Shown here piece by piece: positions 22,650 to 34,829 of a stretch of 64,000 nt of DNA. Every line of letters starts with the position of its first letter. Within the stretch, counting starts at the first letter, position 1. The DNA comes from Cymodocea nodosa. Taxonomy: Eukaryota > Streptophyta > Magnoliopsida > Alismatales > Cymodoceaceae. Position numbers and translations under genes: made by a program. The stretch covers positions 6,153,001 through 6,217,000 of the forward strand of contig JAZBRI010000008.1 in assembly GCA_036874045.1 (NCBI GenBank). The letters are read 5' to 3'. The notes beneath the pieces are model-generated. The model made no database searches and was not told where the DNA came from. It was given only the letters and a program-made list of their open reading frames with translations.

Positions 22650-24740
22650 GGAATAAAAATCAAATCCATCAGGCCAGATAATGGAGGAGAATATGATAGC
22701 CATGAATTCAAAGTTTATTGTGAGGAGCAAGAAATTAGAAGGTAGAGGACTGTAGCTGGAACTCCACAACAAAATGGAGTTGCTGAAAGGATGAACAGGA
22801 CCCTGAATGAATGGGCAAGATGCATGAGACTGCATGCAGGTTTTCCTAAAACATTCTGGGCAGAAGCTGTTAATACAGCTGCCTATCTAATAAATAGAGG
22901 ACCATCCGTCCCAATAGGGCTTAAGAACCTTGAAGAGTTGTGGATAGGGAAAGATGTTAACTATGCTCACTTGAAAGTTTTTGGATCCAAGTCATTTGTC
23001 CACTTGAATAGTGACAAAAGAGACAAGTTAGATTCAAAATCACAGATATGTTATTTCATTGGCTATGGTAAGGATTATTTTGGTTACAGATTCTGGGTAG
23101 AAGAAACCAAGAAAATAATCCGTGCAAAAGATGTCATATTCATTGAATCCAAGATGTTTAAGCATAGAGAAAGTGCAGAAGAACAACCGTTAGAGCTTCA
23201 GTCTAGAAAATAATGTTGAACAACCTTAGAAGGAACCTGTAAAAGAAATTCAGCTTCCAAAGGTTGAACATCAAGAACATCTAGATGATCAAGAAGATGA
23301 AGTTGTCATTAGACAACTTAGAAGGTCTGGAAGGGTCTCCAGACAACCAGAAAGGTATGTACCATCATTCAATTATCTGTTATTGACGGATGATGGTGAA
23401 CCTGAAACATATTAGGAAGCAATCTGTGCAAGTGATGCACATAAATGGGAGTTAGCAATGAAAGAAGAAATGAGATACCTAGAGAAGAATAATACTTGGG
23501 AGCTAACTTCCCTACCAGAAGGAAAGAAAATCCTAGGAAACAAGTGGGTGTTCAGGATAAAAGAACAACCAGATGACAACAAGAAATATAAAGCCAGACT
23601 TGACGTCAAGGGTTTTCAGCAAATTCAAGATATAGACTATACAGAAGTATTCTCTCCTATTGTGAAGATGAATACTATTAGAATAGTTTTAAGCATTGTT
23701 GCTGTAAGAAATTTTCTCTTGGAGCAAATGGACGTAAAGACAGCATTCCTACATGGTGACTTGCAGGAAAAACTTTACATGATGTAGCTAGAAGGATTTG
23801 CAGTTACTGGCAAGAAAAGAAAGACAGTTTGTAGATTGCTGAAAAGTCTGTATGGTTTGAAGCAAGCACCACGACAATAGTACAAGAGATTTGATACCTT
23901 TATCTGTACCCTAGGCTTCAAAAGATGTGATACAGACTATTGCTGTTACATAAAACTGCTAGATGATTGCTTCATTATTCTACTAATTTATGTAGATGAT
24001 ATGTTAATTGATTGTTCCAGTATGGAACAAATTAAGCAATTGAAGAGACAACTGTCAAAAGAATTTGACATGAAGGATATGGGAGAAGTCAAGCAAATCT
24101 TGGGTATGAGAATTATCTGAGATAGAGTGGCAGGCACTTTGAGATTAAATCAGAAGAAGTATCTAGAAAAGGTACTGAGGAGATTTAATGTCTCAAATGA
24201 GAGGAAAACTGAACTACCTCTCAGACCCCACTTCAAGTTGTCTAAAGATCAATCAGCTAAGACTAAAGAAGAAAGGACAAGAATGTCCAGAATACCATAT
24301 GCTTCAACAGTGGGAAGTTTAATGTATGCCATGATATGCACAAGACCTGATATATCTCATGTAGTGGGAGTGGTCAGTAGATATATGGTAGAACCAGGAG
24401 CTGAGCATTGGTCTGCGGTACTATGGATACTCAGATATCTCAGATATTCCCTAGATGTAGATCTGAATTTCAAGAAAGAACCAGTTGAATTGATTGGCTA
24501 CTGTGATGCTGATTTAGGAAGAGAGTTGGACAAAAGCAAGAGTACTTCAAGTTATGTTTTCTACATAGGAAGTACTGCTATTAGCTGGAGATCCAAGTTG
24601 CAAAGTATTGTTGCACTCTCGACCATAGAAGCTGAATATGTTGTAGTAGCAGAGGCAGCTAAGGAAAGAATCTGGCTAGAGAATGTACTAGCCGAATTAG
24701 AGCACAAACAGAATAGAAGCATTCTATTCTATGAAAAGTT
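22650..24740 (+). pseudogene. Copia element B integrase core, RT and RNase H
   Basis: The B frame continues with integrase RPDNGGEY and [14 protein letters not shown], then RT with [40 protein letters not shown] and YVDDMLI, and RNase H with CDADLGRELDKSKSTS and STIEAEYVV. One single-base frameshift occurs just before 23213. Stop codons at 22743, 23227, 23413, 23785, 23878 and 24118 stand for Gln, Trp or Arg and fit C-to-T or G-to-A changes. The last RNase H residues are missing because sequence switches to element C. Confidence 0.9.
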
Positions 24741-24752
24741 TAGCTAATAGTT

Positions 24753-24896
24753 GAAAAGTTCAGATTCTACCTTCTGTAGCTCTTTTTCTCCTGTCGTATT
24801 CCGAATTTTCTGTCTCGTGTGCCATTCCTCTAACTCTTTCAAAAATTCTGATATGTCAACAACATCTTCCCAAAACTCAGGCGTTATTTTCCTCAT
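24753..24896 (-). pseudogene. Env-like region start of element C, truncated
   Basis: From ATG 24896 the frame starts MRKITPEFWED and runs to the junction with copia B. It aligns with the start of A's env-like region at 13170. Here the stop found in A after DTA is absent (SEFLKELEEW reads through). Confidence 0.7.
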
Positions 24897-25019
24897 CGTG
24901 GAATTACACAACGGCACAGAATCGCTCTGATCTTTATGTTCCAAGTTCGAACTGATCTACCGGATAACGCCCCCAAAACCCTAGGTTTTAAAATAAACTC
25001 TAATTTTAGGCAGGTAACT

Positions 25020-25440
25020 GGGTCATTTCTCAAACCAACTCTTGCTCTCTCATCCGTGGAATTACAGATAACTCCACAGACTAAGTCCGTGGACTTTACT
25101 ACAGTACTCCGTTGATTTACAGTTAACTCAACAAACTAAGTTCGTTAATTTATGGCAAACTCAACGGAGTAAGTTCGTTGAGTTAAGCGTAACTCAATGG
25201 ATCTCTTGTATAGACAGATATAATAAAAAATACTTCAGATAATAGTTTTTTTTTCTTCGGTTTTTACCGATTTAACCGATACTATGTTTCAGTCAGATCG
25301 AATTTTTTTTCGATTGAACCGACACTATGTTTCGGTAAAACCAAATTTTTTTACTAAAAATTAATATAGATTTTTTATGTTCTAGTCATACCGATGGATC
25401 CAGTCGGTTGAATCGCAACGATTTTTATATTTTATAAATA
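25020..25440. repeat. Hairpin and tandem palindromic arrays of element C
   Basis: CGTTGAGTTA/TAACTCAACG-type pairs lie at about 25060-25210 and AACCGATACTATGTTTC-type repeats at about 25270-25420, in the same order as in A and D. Confidence 0.75.
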
Positions 25441-25500
25441 TATATATATATATTTTTATTTTTTAAGAAAAATGAAAATAAAATAAAAACTGATTTCTTA

Positions 25501-28310
25501 CTAAGTAAAGTTTGAGTAGTCCTCTACTCTTACTTCTTCTATAATTCCAAAGGATCTTTTTGGTATTTTCAAAATAGGTCTAAGTCTTTGGCCATTTACT
25601 TTAAATATATTCTGATTTTTAGGATTTTCAATCTCAATAGCTCCATAGGGATAAATATTTCGAACTATGTAAAGTCCTGCCCATCTAGATCTTAATTTTC
25701 CTGGATGGTTATGAAGTCTAGCCATGTAAAGATATACTTCTTGTCCTATTTCAAAGCTTTTTGGAATAATTTTCCTATCATGCCAGAATTTCATTTTCTC
25801 TTTTTCTCTTACAGTCTTCGAATAAGTTTCATTTCTAAATTCTTCTAATTCAATTAATTGCATTTTCTTATTTTCAGTAGCTTGATTTAAATTAGTGTTT
25901 AGAGTTTTTAATGCCCAATAAGCTTTATGTTCTATTTCAGCTAGTAAATGACAACATTTTCCATATACTAGCCTAAAAGGTGACATACCTAAGCTTGTCT
26001 TATAAGCAGTTCTATAAGTCCATAGTGCATCTATCAATCTATTAGCCCAATCTGTTCTAGTAGGATTTACTACTTTTCTAAGATTAACTTAATTTGTTTG
26101 TTAGCACTTTCTACTTGTCCACTTGTTTGCGGATGATATGATGTTGCAATTTTGTGGTTTACTCCATATTTCTTCATTAAGGCTTCAAAACTTATATTAT
26201 AGAAATAAGTTGCTCTATCACTGATAATAGCTTTAGGTATTCCAAATCTAGCAAATATATTGGTTCTTATAAATTATATTACCACTTTGTTGTCATTAGT
26301 TTTTGTAGGAATAACTTCTATCCATTTAGATACATAATCCACCCCCAACAATATGTAATTAAATTGATTAGACATAGGAAATAGACCCATAAAATCTATT
26401 CCACACACATCAATGATTTCAACCTCAATAGTAGGATTAAGAGGCATCATATTCCTCTTTGATATTCTTCCTATTTGTTGACTTCTTAAACAACTTAAGC
26501 AATATTTATGAGCATCTTTGAATAGTGTTGGCCAATAAAACCGATATTGTAGAATTTTTACAGTAGTTTTCCCTGAACCAAAATGCCCTCCACAAGCTTG
26601 GTCATGACAGAAAGACAATATGCTCGGATATTCAGTTTCTAGAACACACCTCCTTAAAACCAGATCAGGACATTTCTTAAATAAGTATGGGTCTTCCCAA
26701 TAGTAATATTTTACTCTTGAGAAAAATAATTTCTTATCCTGTCTATTCCAATCCTTAGGTGTTAAACTAGTAACTAAGTAATTAACTATGTCTACATACC
26801 AAAGTATTGTGTTGATGGTCATTAATTGTTCATCAAGAAAATTATCCTTAATTTCAATATTTGATTTTTCTATTTGTAATCTTGATAAATGATCTGCTAC
26901 TACATTCTTACAACCTTTTTTATCTTTAATTTCTAAATCAAATTCTTGTAATAATAATATCCATCGGATCAATCTAGGCTTAGTTTCTTTTTTTGCTATT
27001 AGGTGTTTTAAAGCTGCATGATCCATGTATACTATTACTTTAGCTCCAATCAGATATGATATAAACTTTTCCAAGGCAAATACAACAGCTAATAGTTCTT
27101 TTCCAGTAGTTGTGTAATTAACTTGAGCATCATTTAAGGTTTTTCTTGCATAATGAATCACTCTAGGAGATTTTTCTATCTCTTGTCCTAACACTGCTCC
27201 TACAGCAAAATCAGATACATCACACATTAATTCAAATGTATGACTCCAATCAGGTGCTTGAATTATAGGAGTTGAAATTAAGCTAGTTTTAAGTTTGAAA
27301 AATGCTTCCTTGCAATTTTTATCAAAGTTAAATGAGACATCTTTGAATAGATTAGTTAAAGGTCTAGCTATTTTGCTAAAGTCTTTAATAAATCTTCTAT
27401 AAAAACCAGCAAGTCCTAGAAATGATCTAATATCTTTTACTGATTTAGGTTTTGGTAGATTAGAAATTACTTCTATTTTAGCTTTATCTACTTCCAACCC
27501 TATCTTTGAAACAACATGCCCTAAGACTATTCCTTGTTTAACCATGAAGTGACATTTTTCCAAATTTAGAACCAGATTTTTTTCCACACAGTGTTTTAAT
27601 ATTTGGTCTAAATTTTTTAAACAAACTTCATATGAATTGCCATAAACAGTAAAATCATCCATAAATATTTCTAAAAAATCTTCAGTCATTCTAGTAAATA
27701 TGCCTTGCATACACCTTTGAAAGGTGGCTGGTATATTGCATAATCCGAATGGCATCCTCTTAAAAGCATAAGTTCCATTAGGACAGGTGAAAGTTGTTTT
27801 CTCTTGATCCTCTAATGCTAATGAAATTTGATTATAACCTGAATACCCGTCTAGGAAACAAAAATATTCTTACCCTGCTAATCTTTCTAGCATTTGATCT
27901 ATAGAAGGTAAGGGAAAATGATATTTCCTAGTCACAACATTCAGCTTTCTATAGTCTATACATACTCTCCAGCCTGATTGAATTCTAGTAGGTATCAAGT
28001 CTTGACTTTCATTCCTAATAACTGCTAATCCTGATTTCTTGGGAACTACATGGATTGGGCTAACCCACAAGCTATCAGAAATCGAATAAATTATGTCATT
28101 ATCTAACCATTTTACTATTTCTTTCCTAACTACTTTTTAAGGTTTGGATTTAATATCCTCTCAGGAATTCTAATAGGTTTAGCATTCTCTTCTAAATATA
28201 TGTAGTGACAACATAAAGTTGAACTTAACCCTTTTATATCAATCATAGTCCATCCTATTGCTTCTTTATAAATTTTCACTACATCTTTTAATTTAGCTAT
28301 TTGATCCTCT
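25501..28310 (-). pseudogene. RT, RNase H and integrase of element C
   Basis: RT blocks WVSPIHVVPKK (28065), RVCIDYRKLN and FMDDFTVYG (about 27650, both Asp present) are followed by RNase H and integrase. The frame 27755-26274 is open for 493 codons. It ends at TAA 26274 where A has Gln (CAA to TAA), and a frameshift near 26075 breaks the rest of integrase; the C-terminal tail is open at 26037-25501. The catalytic RT box is therefore better preserved than in A, but the protein is broken. Confidence 0.9.
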
Positions 28311-29215
28311 TTTAAATCTGAAGTAATAATGATTGGACAGGTTCGTTTCTCTTCCAGAAATATATAGGTTAATTCAAGAGGTAAATGTTTTAATTCTAAA
28401 TGCTACCCATCAGAAGCTAGAGCTCCTAATTGAACATCATCATTTTCTAAATTAATTTCTTCTAGATCTCCTATATTTATGCTTTCACTTTCCTCTAAAG
28501 TTTCAGAATTGATTTGCCTATTTAATTCTTCTTGAATCACATCATTTAACATATCTCCTTCATCCTCTAAAAAGTCTATAGTATGTAAGGACATTTCTAA
28601 CTCCTCAAACCTTTCTAGTTTAAAAATATTTAATTGAGTATCCTCATTACCATATGCTAACTTCATTACTCCAGTTTTACAATTTATAACAGCCCCTGAT
28701 GTTGCTAAAAATGGCATTTCCAAAATTAAAGATGTATCACTATTTTTATGCTTAATTTGTTGGGAATCCAAAATTACAATATCAATAGAATATATAAAGT
28801 TTTTGATTTTAATTAAGACATCCTCTATTTTTCCTCTAGGGTATCTTATACTTCTATCAGCTAATTGAATAACCGTACTAGTAGAAGTTAAGCCTTCTAA
28901 TCCTAAGGATGTAAATATATCACTCGGCATAATATTTATACCTGCACCTAAGTCTATTAAGGTTCTTTCTAAAATGGTATTTTCTATGGTGCATGATATA
29001 ACAAGGATTCCAAGATCAGATAACTTTTTAGGAATTTGTGGTATAAATAGGGAACTACTTTGCTCAGCTAAAAAGACCTTTCTAAGAACTTTTCGCTGTC
29101 TTTTCTTAGTACACCAATCCTTCAGAAGTTTAGCACAAGGTGACATTTTCTACAATAGATCTAACAAAGGAATGTTAACTTGCACTTTTTCAAAAATTTC
29201 TCTGATTTTTTCTTA
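28311..29215 (-). pseudogene. Protease region of element C
   Basis: It carries the same CAKLLKDWCT and DLGAGINIMPS active-site block as A, with ILEMPFLATSGA in place of ILGRPFLATSRA. The frame from 29146 is open for 247 codons, to a TAG near 28403. Confidence 0.85.
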
Positions 29216-30139
29216 TTTTTCAAGTATTGTTTGTTGTAATCTTTTAGGATAGGGTGCTAAAGATTGTGATTTAAAAGATTCTTTTTCTTTCGTTTGATTT
29301 GTTTGATCATTTTTAGCCTTATTAGCAGATTCAGATTGTTCTTCAGTGATTTCTAGATTTTCAGCTATTACATTTTCTTATCATTTTGATTTTTACTCTT
29401 ATCCACCTTCATATTATTTTCATTTTGAGTTATTGATGGTATATTAGTTCCAGATCTTAATGTTACACATACATCTTCTAGATTTTCGTTACTCTCATGA
29501 TATTTTTATATATCATTTTCATGATTATGATCTTCAATTGTTTTTAGTTTTAAAGTGCATTCTTTAAATTCTCTTGCATTAGTATTTTCTTTTAACTGTA
29601 TATTTTGCAAATTATGTAAATCTATAACATTATAATTTCCATTGTCATGTTGCATAACTTGTATTTTCATTTTATATTCGTCGAATGCTTTTAGTTTTTT
29701 TTCCAGATCATCTAATCTCATTGCATTCAATTTTTGATCAATTTTCATTATGGTTTTTTCAGTTTTGTAAATTATATCCATTTTAGGTTCTAAATATGCT
29801 TCCTTATAGTTTAATTGGTTGACTTCTTATTGCTAACACAAAGTATTCTAGTTTGTCTAGGTTTTGCTCTATACTACGCTCCAATCTGTCATACTTATCC
29901 CAAACTTCAGTGTCTCTCAACATCTTACACATTCTATACTGACCATCAGTTGGGTAAACTATAGGATTCTCATACTCGGCTCTATTATATTGAGGATAAT
30001 ACATTTGTTGTTCGTGGGATCTAGTCATCTGCAAACGTCTCAGTTTCAAATAGTTAGAAATGTCGTGTCCTTCAGAATTGCAGAATTCACATATGCTAAC
30101 TACAGGTTTCAGAAATCTTTGAGCATAAGCATATGCCAT
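29216..30139 (-). pseudogene. Zinc-knuckle half of gag of element C
   Basis: ATG 30139 gives MAYAYAQRF and the CEFCNSEGH knuckle; the last Cys is Tyr. A frameshift near 29830 and others near 29380 break it. The region around 29651 is the intact version of the site where A carries a solo LTR. The gag-protease boundary has the same TAA as A (GAA AAA TAA GAA AAA). Confidence 0.8.
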
Positions 30140-30215
30140 ATTCTCAATTACAAAAGAAAACACACAACACTCTAGCTATTAAAACGAAACAGCTCTAACA
30201 GTTAGTTATATGAAT

Positions 30216-30233
30216 TCCCCAACAACGGTGCTA
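30216..30233 (-). other. Primer-binding site of element C, decayed
   Basis: The plus strand reads TCCCCAACAACGGTGCTA against the tRNA-Asp end TCCCCGGCAACGGCGCCA. The four mismatches are all transitions. Confidence 0.75.
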
Positions 30234-30240
30234 GAAAACT

Positions 30241-32384
30241 TGTTTGGATCTCCAGCACGGCACCAGAAAACTTGATTGGTTACCCAGCAACGCGCTAGAA
30301 AAATTTGGATTTGTTAACTTTTTTTTTTACTTAGTTAATTTATCTTTATGCCTATATCACTGAATTCCTTTTTAGAAGTAAACAAACAATCTTTCACACA
30401 AATTAGATATTAATTCCAATTTGTATTTTAACTACAGTGCACAGTGTCTATTGTATTAGTGTGCAAGTATAGCTCAATCCCACAGGGAATTGCTTAAGAA
30501 TTGTGAACTGTTCTGTTTTTAACAATCAAATGTATATATTCAATAAGATCTCCGTTGAGTTACAGTTAACTCAATGGACTAAGTTCGTTGATTTATGGTT
30601 AACTCAACGGACTAACCTCGTGGACTTAAGTTAACTCCATGAGCCTGTCTTTCCTATTTAATACTGCTATTTATAGAGAAATTCGGTCAACCATTGGGCA
30701 GTTCCACAGATTGTAAATAACATCAATTAAGCTCTTTAATGTTTGTAAACACTGGATTTATCATTAGGCAATACTAACATTCAGATAATTCAAATAGTAA
30801 CCATTAAAATCTTTAAGTCTATTGAACGAACCAATTTCAGTAAATTGTAAAACTAAAACAAACATAAAACAATCACAACACTAACAAAGATAACATTAAT
30901 CACGATACAAAACAAACAATACAATACCCAAATACAAAATACAAACATAGATAAGTTGTTTTTGGTATTTTTGTTTTGATATGAGCATGAAAATGGGTGA
31001 AAGGTGAAATGTAAAGTAATCTCAGTCGATAGTAAATAATTCTGTCACTACATGCGACGTGATTACACCACTGAAAATTAAACCACTTAGAATTCTATCT
31101 CCTCTCCCTATAGAATCGCGAGTCCAGAATTGCAAGATGATCTCTTCTTCAGCATACAGGCATCAACCCGAAGCCAAGGCTAGAAGCTTTATGATCTCCT
31201 GAGATATGAGTCAGCGCTTGGTGAAAATGGCTTTCCTTCCCGTGATGCGATCACTCCTCATAATGGTTGTCAAGCGCTGTGTTTGGCTCGAAATCGACCC
31301 GACATCAGGAAAGTATCCTCACAGACCTCTGATGGTTGGTGCTTATGGTGGTGGTGGAGATGGTTGGTGTGGTACTTCAGAGAATTGCCGACATTGCCTG
31401 CAGAAAGCTCAGTGATCCTCCTCTGCACACATTGGCCACACCCATCGGCCACCACCATGCTGCTTTTTTTCTTCTTTTCTTTTATATTTCTTCAATGGTA
31501 ACTGCTTCTGCTTGAATGATCGGTTGAATTTCCTTCATTCATATCAACAATGATGATTTCTTCTTCCTTCGACGAGTGAATTCCTACGTGATACGTGCGA
31601 TCGTGGTTTTTTTCTTCCAATTGTTCTATTCCTACAACCGCTACAGTGGCATATTAGAAAATAAATGGTCCGTGGAGTTACAAATAACTCAATGAACTTG
31701 CTTCGTTGATTTAACTATAAAACACATGTATAAATTTAACTATTCGATGCTTAGGTGCATTTTGGATACTTACAAACTTAACTATCTGATGCCTAGATGC
31801 ATTTCGGATAGTTATAGACTTAACTATCCGATGCTCAGATGCATTTCGAATAGTTACAAATAACTCACTGATATATAACTTAAGTCAATCTTCCAGATCA
31901 CGACACATGTCATCAGTAGTTTTATAATAAAAGGAGATTTCAGAGAGTTACACATATAACTATCTGATGCCCAGCTATAATTTCGGATAGTTAGAGATAA
32001 CTCACCGAAAGTCTACTTAAGTCATGCATTATGGTTTCAACACGTGTACTTTAGGAAATAATAAAATATTCTTTTAAAACATAACTATTTGGTAATTTAA
32101 ACATAACTCTTCGGTACATTAAGCATAACTGTTTGGTACGTTAAACATAACTGTCTGAAATAACAGAAAATTTAGATACTTAAAAATTTCATAGCCTGCA
32201 ATTTATCGATAGTTTAGAAATGCACTAAATTAACATTAATTCCCCGAAATTAAGCAGATTCTTTCATTAAAGCATATAACAGTTCACTTATAACAAAATA
32301 GCTTAATTCTCATATGATAAGCTAAATATTATGCAATTAACCATCATTTAACCGTTAATATTATGCACTTTTTCATTCTAAACA
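30241..32384 (-). repeat. 5' LTR of element C
   Basis: 2144 bp with the family hairpin arrays at about 30548-30645 and 31735-32165. Its inner end is disturbed: an extra CAGCACGG...CTAGAAAA-like unit is repeated between 30225 and 30300, suggesting a local duplication of the LTR end and primer site. Confidence 0.85.
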
Positions 32385-33102
32385 GGATGTCGGGTCAAAT
32401 ATGGTTTTATCCGATCAAGACCCACTCCACCCATTCACTTGAGATCATGCTCAAATTGGTGCTTGATCTATGATGATGCAAAAACAAAAAGAAATGTCCT
32501 TAATTTTAAACTATTTATACCTACTTGAAATCAGATAATAATAGGACCTTTCTCACATAAACCTATCTTAGAATTAAATTAATTCATGCATACCAACAAA
32601 CACAACTCTAGACAGCTCAAATTAACTACTGGCGGCAACTTCTACCTACAAGTGTAAATTGACATTAGGCAATGTTCAAGTATAGGTACAGATTCATGGA
32701 GGGTTATGTGCATGTTAACTGACCCATTTTCAGTTCTTACAACAACAACAACTCATGTTAATCTTACTAAGTAGGACGACCATATGTTAAGTCTTGTGTA
32801 CGTCGTGAACACCATTTGCTGGAGTATTAGGTTGACAAGGAATGAAGTCATATTCAGAGGGTGTGTTATTAATAAGGAGGGAATCTTACACAACAATCTC
32901 TCTCTTTTTTTCCCATTTGAGCTATAAAGTCTGTGTTAGGAGTTAATATTGCTAAGCAAATCTGTTAATATTCATATTTAGTTTAGCATTTATTTTATGT
33001 TTTATCTCAGCATATTTAGTTTTTGAAATGTATATGAGTTGCTAAGCATACCTTGCATTCATGTATGTAGTCTTTTGATATTTGTGTAGGTATTTTAAGT
33101 TA
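32385..33102. other. Unclassified stretch upstream of Harbinger genes
   Basis: No coding frame or recognised repeat. It probably includes the 5' end of the Harbinger element, but I could not find a convincing terminal inverted repeat. Confidence 0.4.
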
Positions 33103-34103
33103 ATGGCTAGTTCAAAAAGAAGTTATTGTACTTAGAGTGCAAAGGCAAACAAGGAAATTTTAAACATTTTTGTTGAAGTTGTTAACAAAGGCAACATGAG
33201 AACCCATGATGGGAAAATTTGAATGGAAGCATGGAATGAGATAATAACCAAATACAATGAACGTACAGGAGCAAAAATTATTAAAAAAAATGTGGACAAT
33301 CGAATGAAGACTTGGCATTTAATGTATAAGAATTACTCAAAGATTAGAAATCAAAGTGGCTAGGGTTGGGATTATGTGAATGGACACATGGATATTAGTA
33401 ATGAGGTTTGGGAAGACTTTGTGAAGGTAATATTTGCTATAATAAACTTTGAAACTTTATCCTACACTACTTTTTAACATTCTTCTCATATTTTTGTGTA
33501 AGCACATCCAAAATGCAAAACATGTAGAGGGAAGGCTTGTCTAATTTATGACCAACTACAAGTGCTTTTTGGATTAAGTATGGCAACCAGAAGCTTTAGC
33601 AGACAAGGAATGGAGGATACAAACGTTGATGTAAATTAGTCAATTTTATAAGAGGACATGTTACATGAGACATTACAGGATGACCTTCCAATATTTACAT
33701 AAGTTGAACATGAACCTTCTGATTCTGATTTAGAAAGAGGATGTTCTCCCTCAAGCATTAATACAAGTAGCAAGACAAGAGCAAAGCAAGCAAGGCCACA
33801 TGTAGAATCTCAAAAAAAATTGCAAATGCAATTAGAGACATGGCTGATGCTTTTAAAATATTTTGTGAAAAAGAAGATATCAACAAGGCTGAAAGACTTC
33901 AAGCTTTACTACGTTTGTGTGATGTGCAGGAAAGAAAGTTGGAATGGAATAGTAAACAAGTAACATCAGTTCTTCAAGCTTTACTTGATTTACCAAGTTT
34001 GAGAAATATGGAAATCTTTCAATCAATGAAGTTATTGCAAAATCATGAAATGCAGGATCAGTTTCTTGCACTTCCAATGGATATGCATGTTATGTGGTTG
34101 TAG
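33103..34103 (+). pseudogene. PIF/Harbinger ORF1 (Myb/SANT-like DNA-binding protein)
   Basis: From ATG 33103 the frame encodes a trihelix/Myb-SANT-like domain with NKEILNIFVEVVNKG and NVDNRMKTWHLMYKNYSKI, typical of the DNA-binding accessory protein of plant PIF/Harbinger elements. A probable intron starts at 33427 (GTAATA) and ends near 33502, followed by the HPK...YDQL motif. A second part (33840-34103) is helical and alpha-rich. Three stops (after SYCT, GKI and NQSG) each replace Trp by a G-to-A change. It precedes the transposase gene on the same strand, as in the family. Confidence 0.75.
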
Positions 34104-34829
34104 TTTAACTTGTCTACTTGAAGTTATTTGTAGTAGTATGATGAATATTTCTTATGTTGTGGCATGTTTAACTTTTGTTATGTAGTGGTATGATGAACTT
34201 GTGTTATAATATGTTGAACATTTGTTATCCATGTATTTGAACTTCAAAACATCTTATCTATGTATTTTCTTCTCAGGTTAAATAATTAGTATAATGTCTT
34301 CATTCAACATAGCACTTGAGCAAGAAGAGGAGGATGCGAAAACAAGACGACAATTTCTTACTTCTATTTGGAATAACATTTGTGCTATTGCAAGTACTTC
34401 AATTGCAATAGATAGAATTTTTAGCAAAGAAGGTCAAGAATACATTGTTAGGTTGTTAGATCATTCTTTATCACATCAAGCTTATAATTGTAGGAAAATA
34501 TATAGGATGAGTCAACATGTATTCCTAAAATTTTGTAATTTATTGAGGATGAAAACAGTAATAGCAGATGGGAAAAATATAACAGTAGAAGAGAAGCTTG
34601 GAATTTTCCTTGTTATAGTTGGCCAAAATCAAAGGTATGGAGTAACACAAGAGCGATTTTCTCATTCTTCATGGGCAGTTAGTACTTATTTTAATGAAAT
34701 GGTCGATGCAATATTACGTTTGAGTGATACATTATTAGGAAAACATTCAATTGTGACTCCTGCTCGGATTGAAAGTGATGGAAATGTTTTCCCATATTTC
34801 AAGGTACATTTATATCATTATCATAATAG

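Larger units (their letters stand above)
1189..24740 (+). mobile_element. Ty1/copia element B, split by element A and 3'-truncated
   Basis: B starts with a 5' LTR (1189-2136), an initiator-Met tRNA primer site and a gag-pol frame. The frame is interrupted exactly between 3756 and 22650 by gypsy element A and resumes in the same codon phase. The end of RNase H, the polypurine tract and the 3' LTR are missing: at about 24740-24752 the sequence passes into the interior of gypsy element C. One deletion removing both B's 3' end and C's 3' half is the simplest explanation. B interrupts copia element F, so it is younger than F and older than A. Confidence 0.85.
24753..32384 (-). mobile_element. Element C, 3'-truncated copy of the A family
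   Basis: It matches A's 13022-20387 interval plus the 5' LTR. The order on the minus strand is LTR, primer site, gag zinc-knuckle segment, protease, RT, RNase H, integrase, tandem repeats and the first 50 codons of the env-like region, where it stops against copia B. The capsid frame, F-box frame, polypurine tracts and 3' LTR are missing. C lacks the solo LTR found in A's gag, so it shows the pre-insertion structure. The 5' LTR ends at 32384 followed by GGATG; the other target copy is deleted. Confidence 0.9.
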
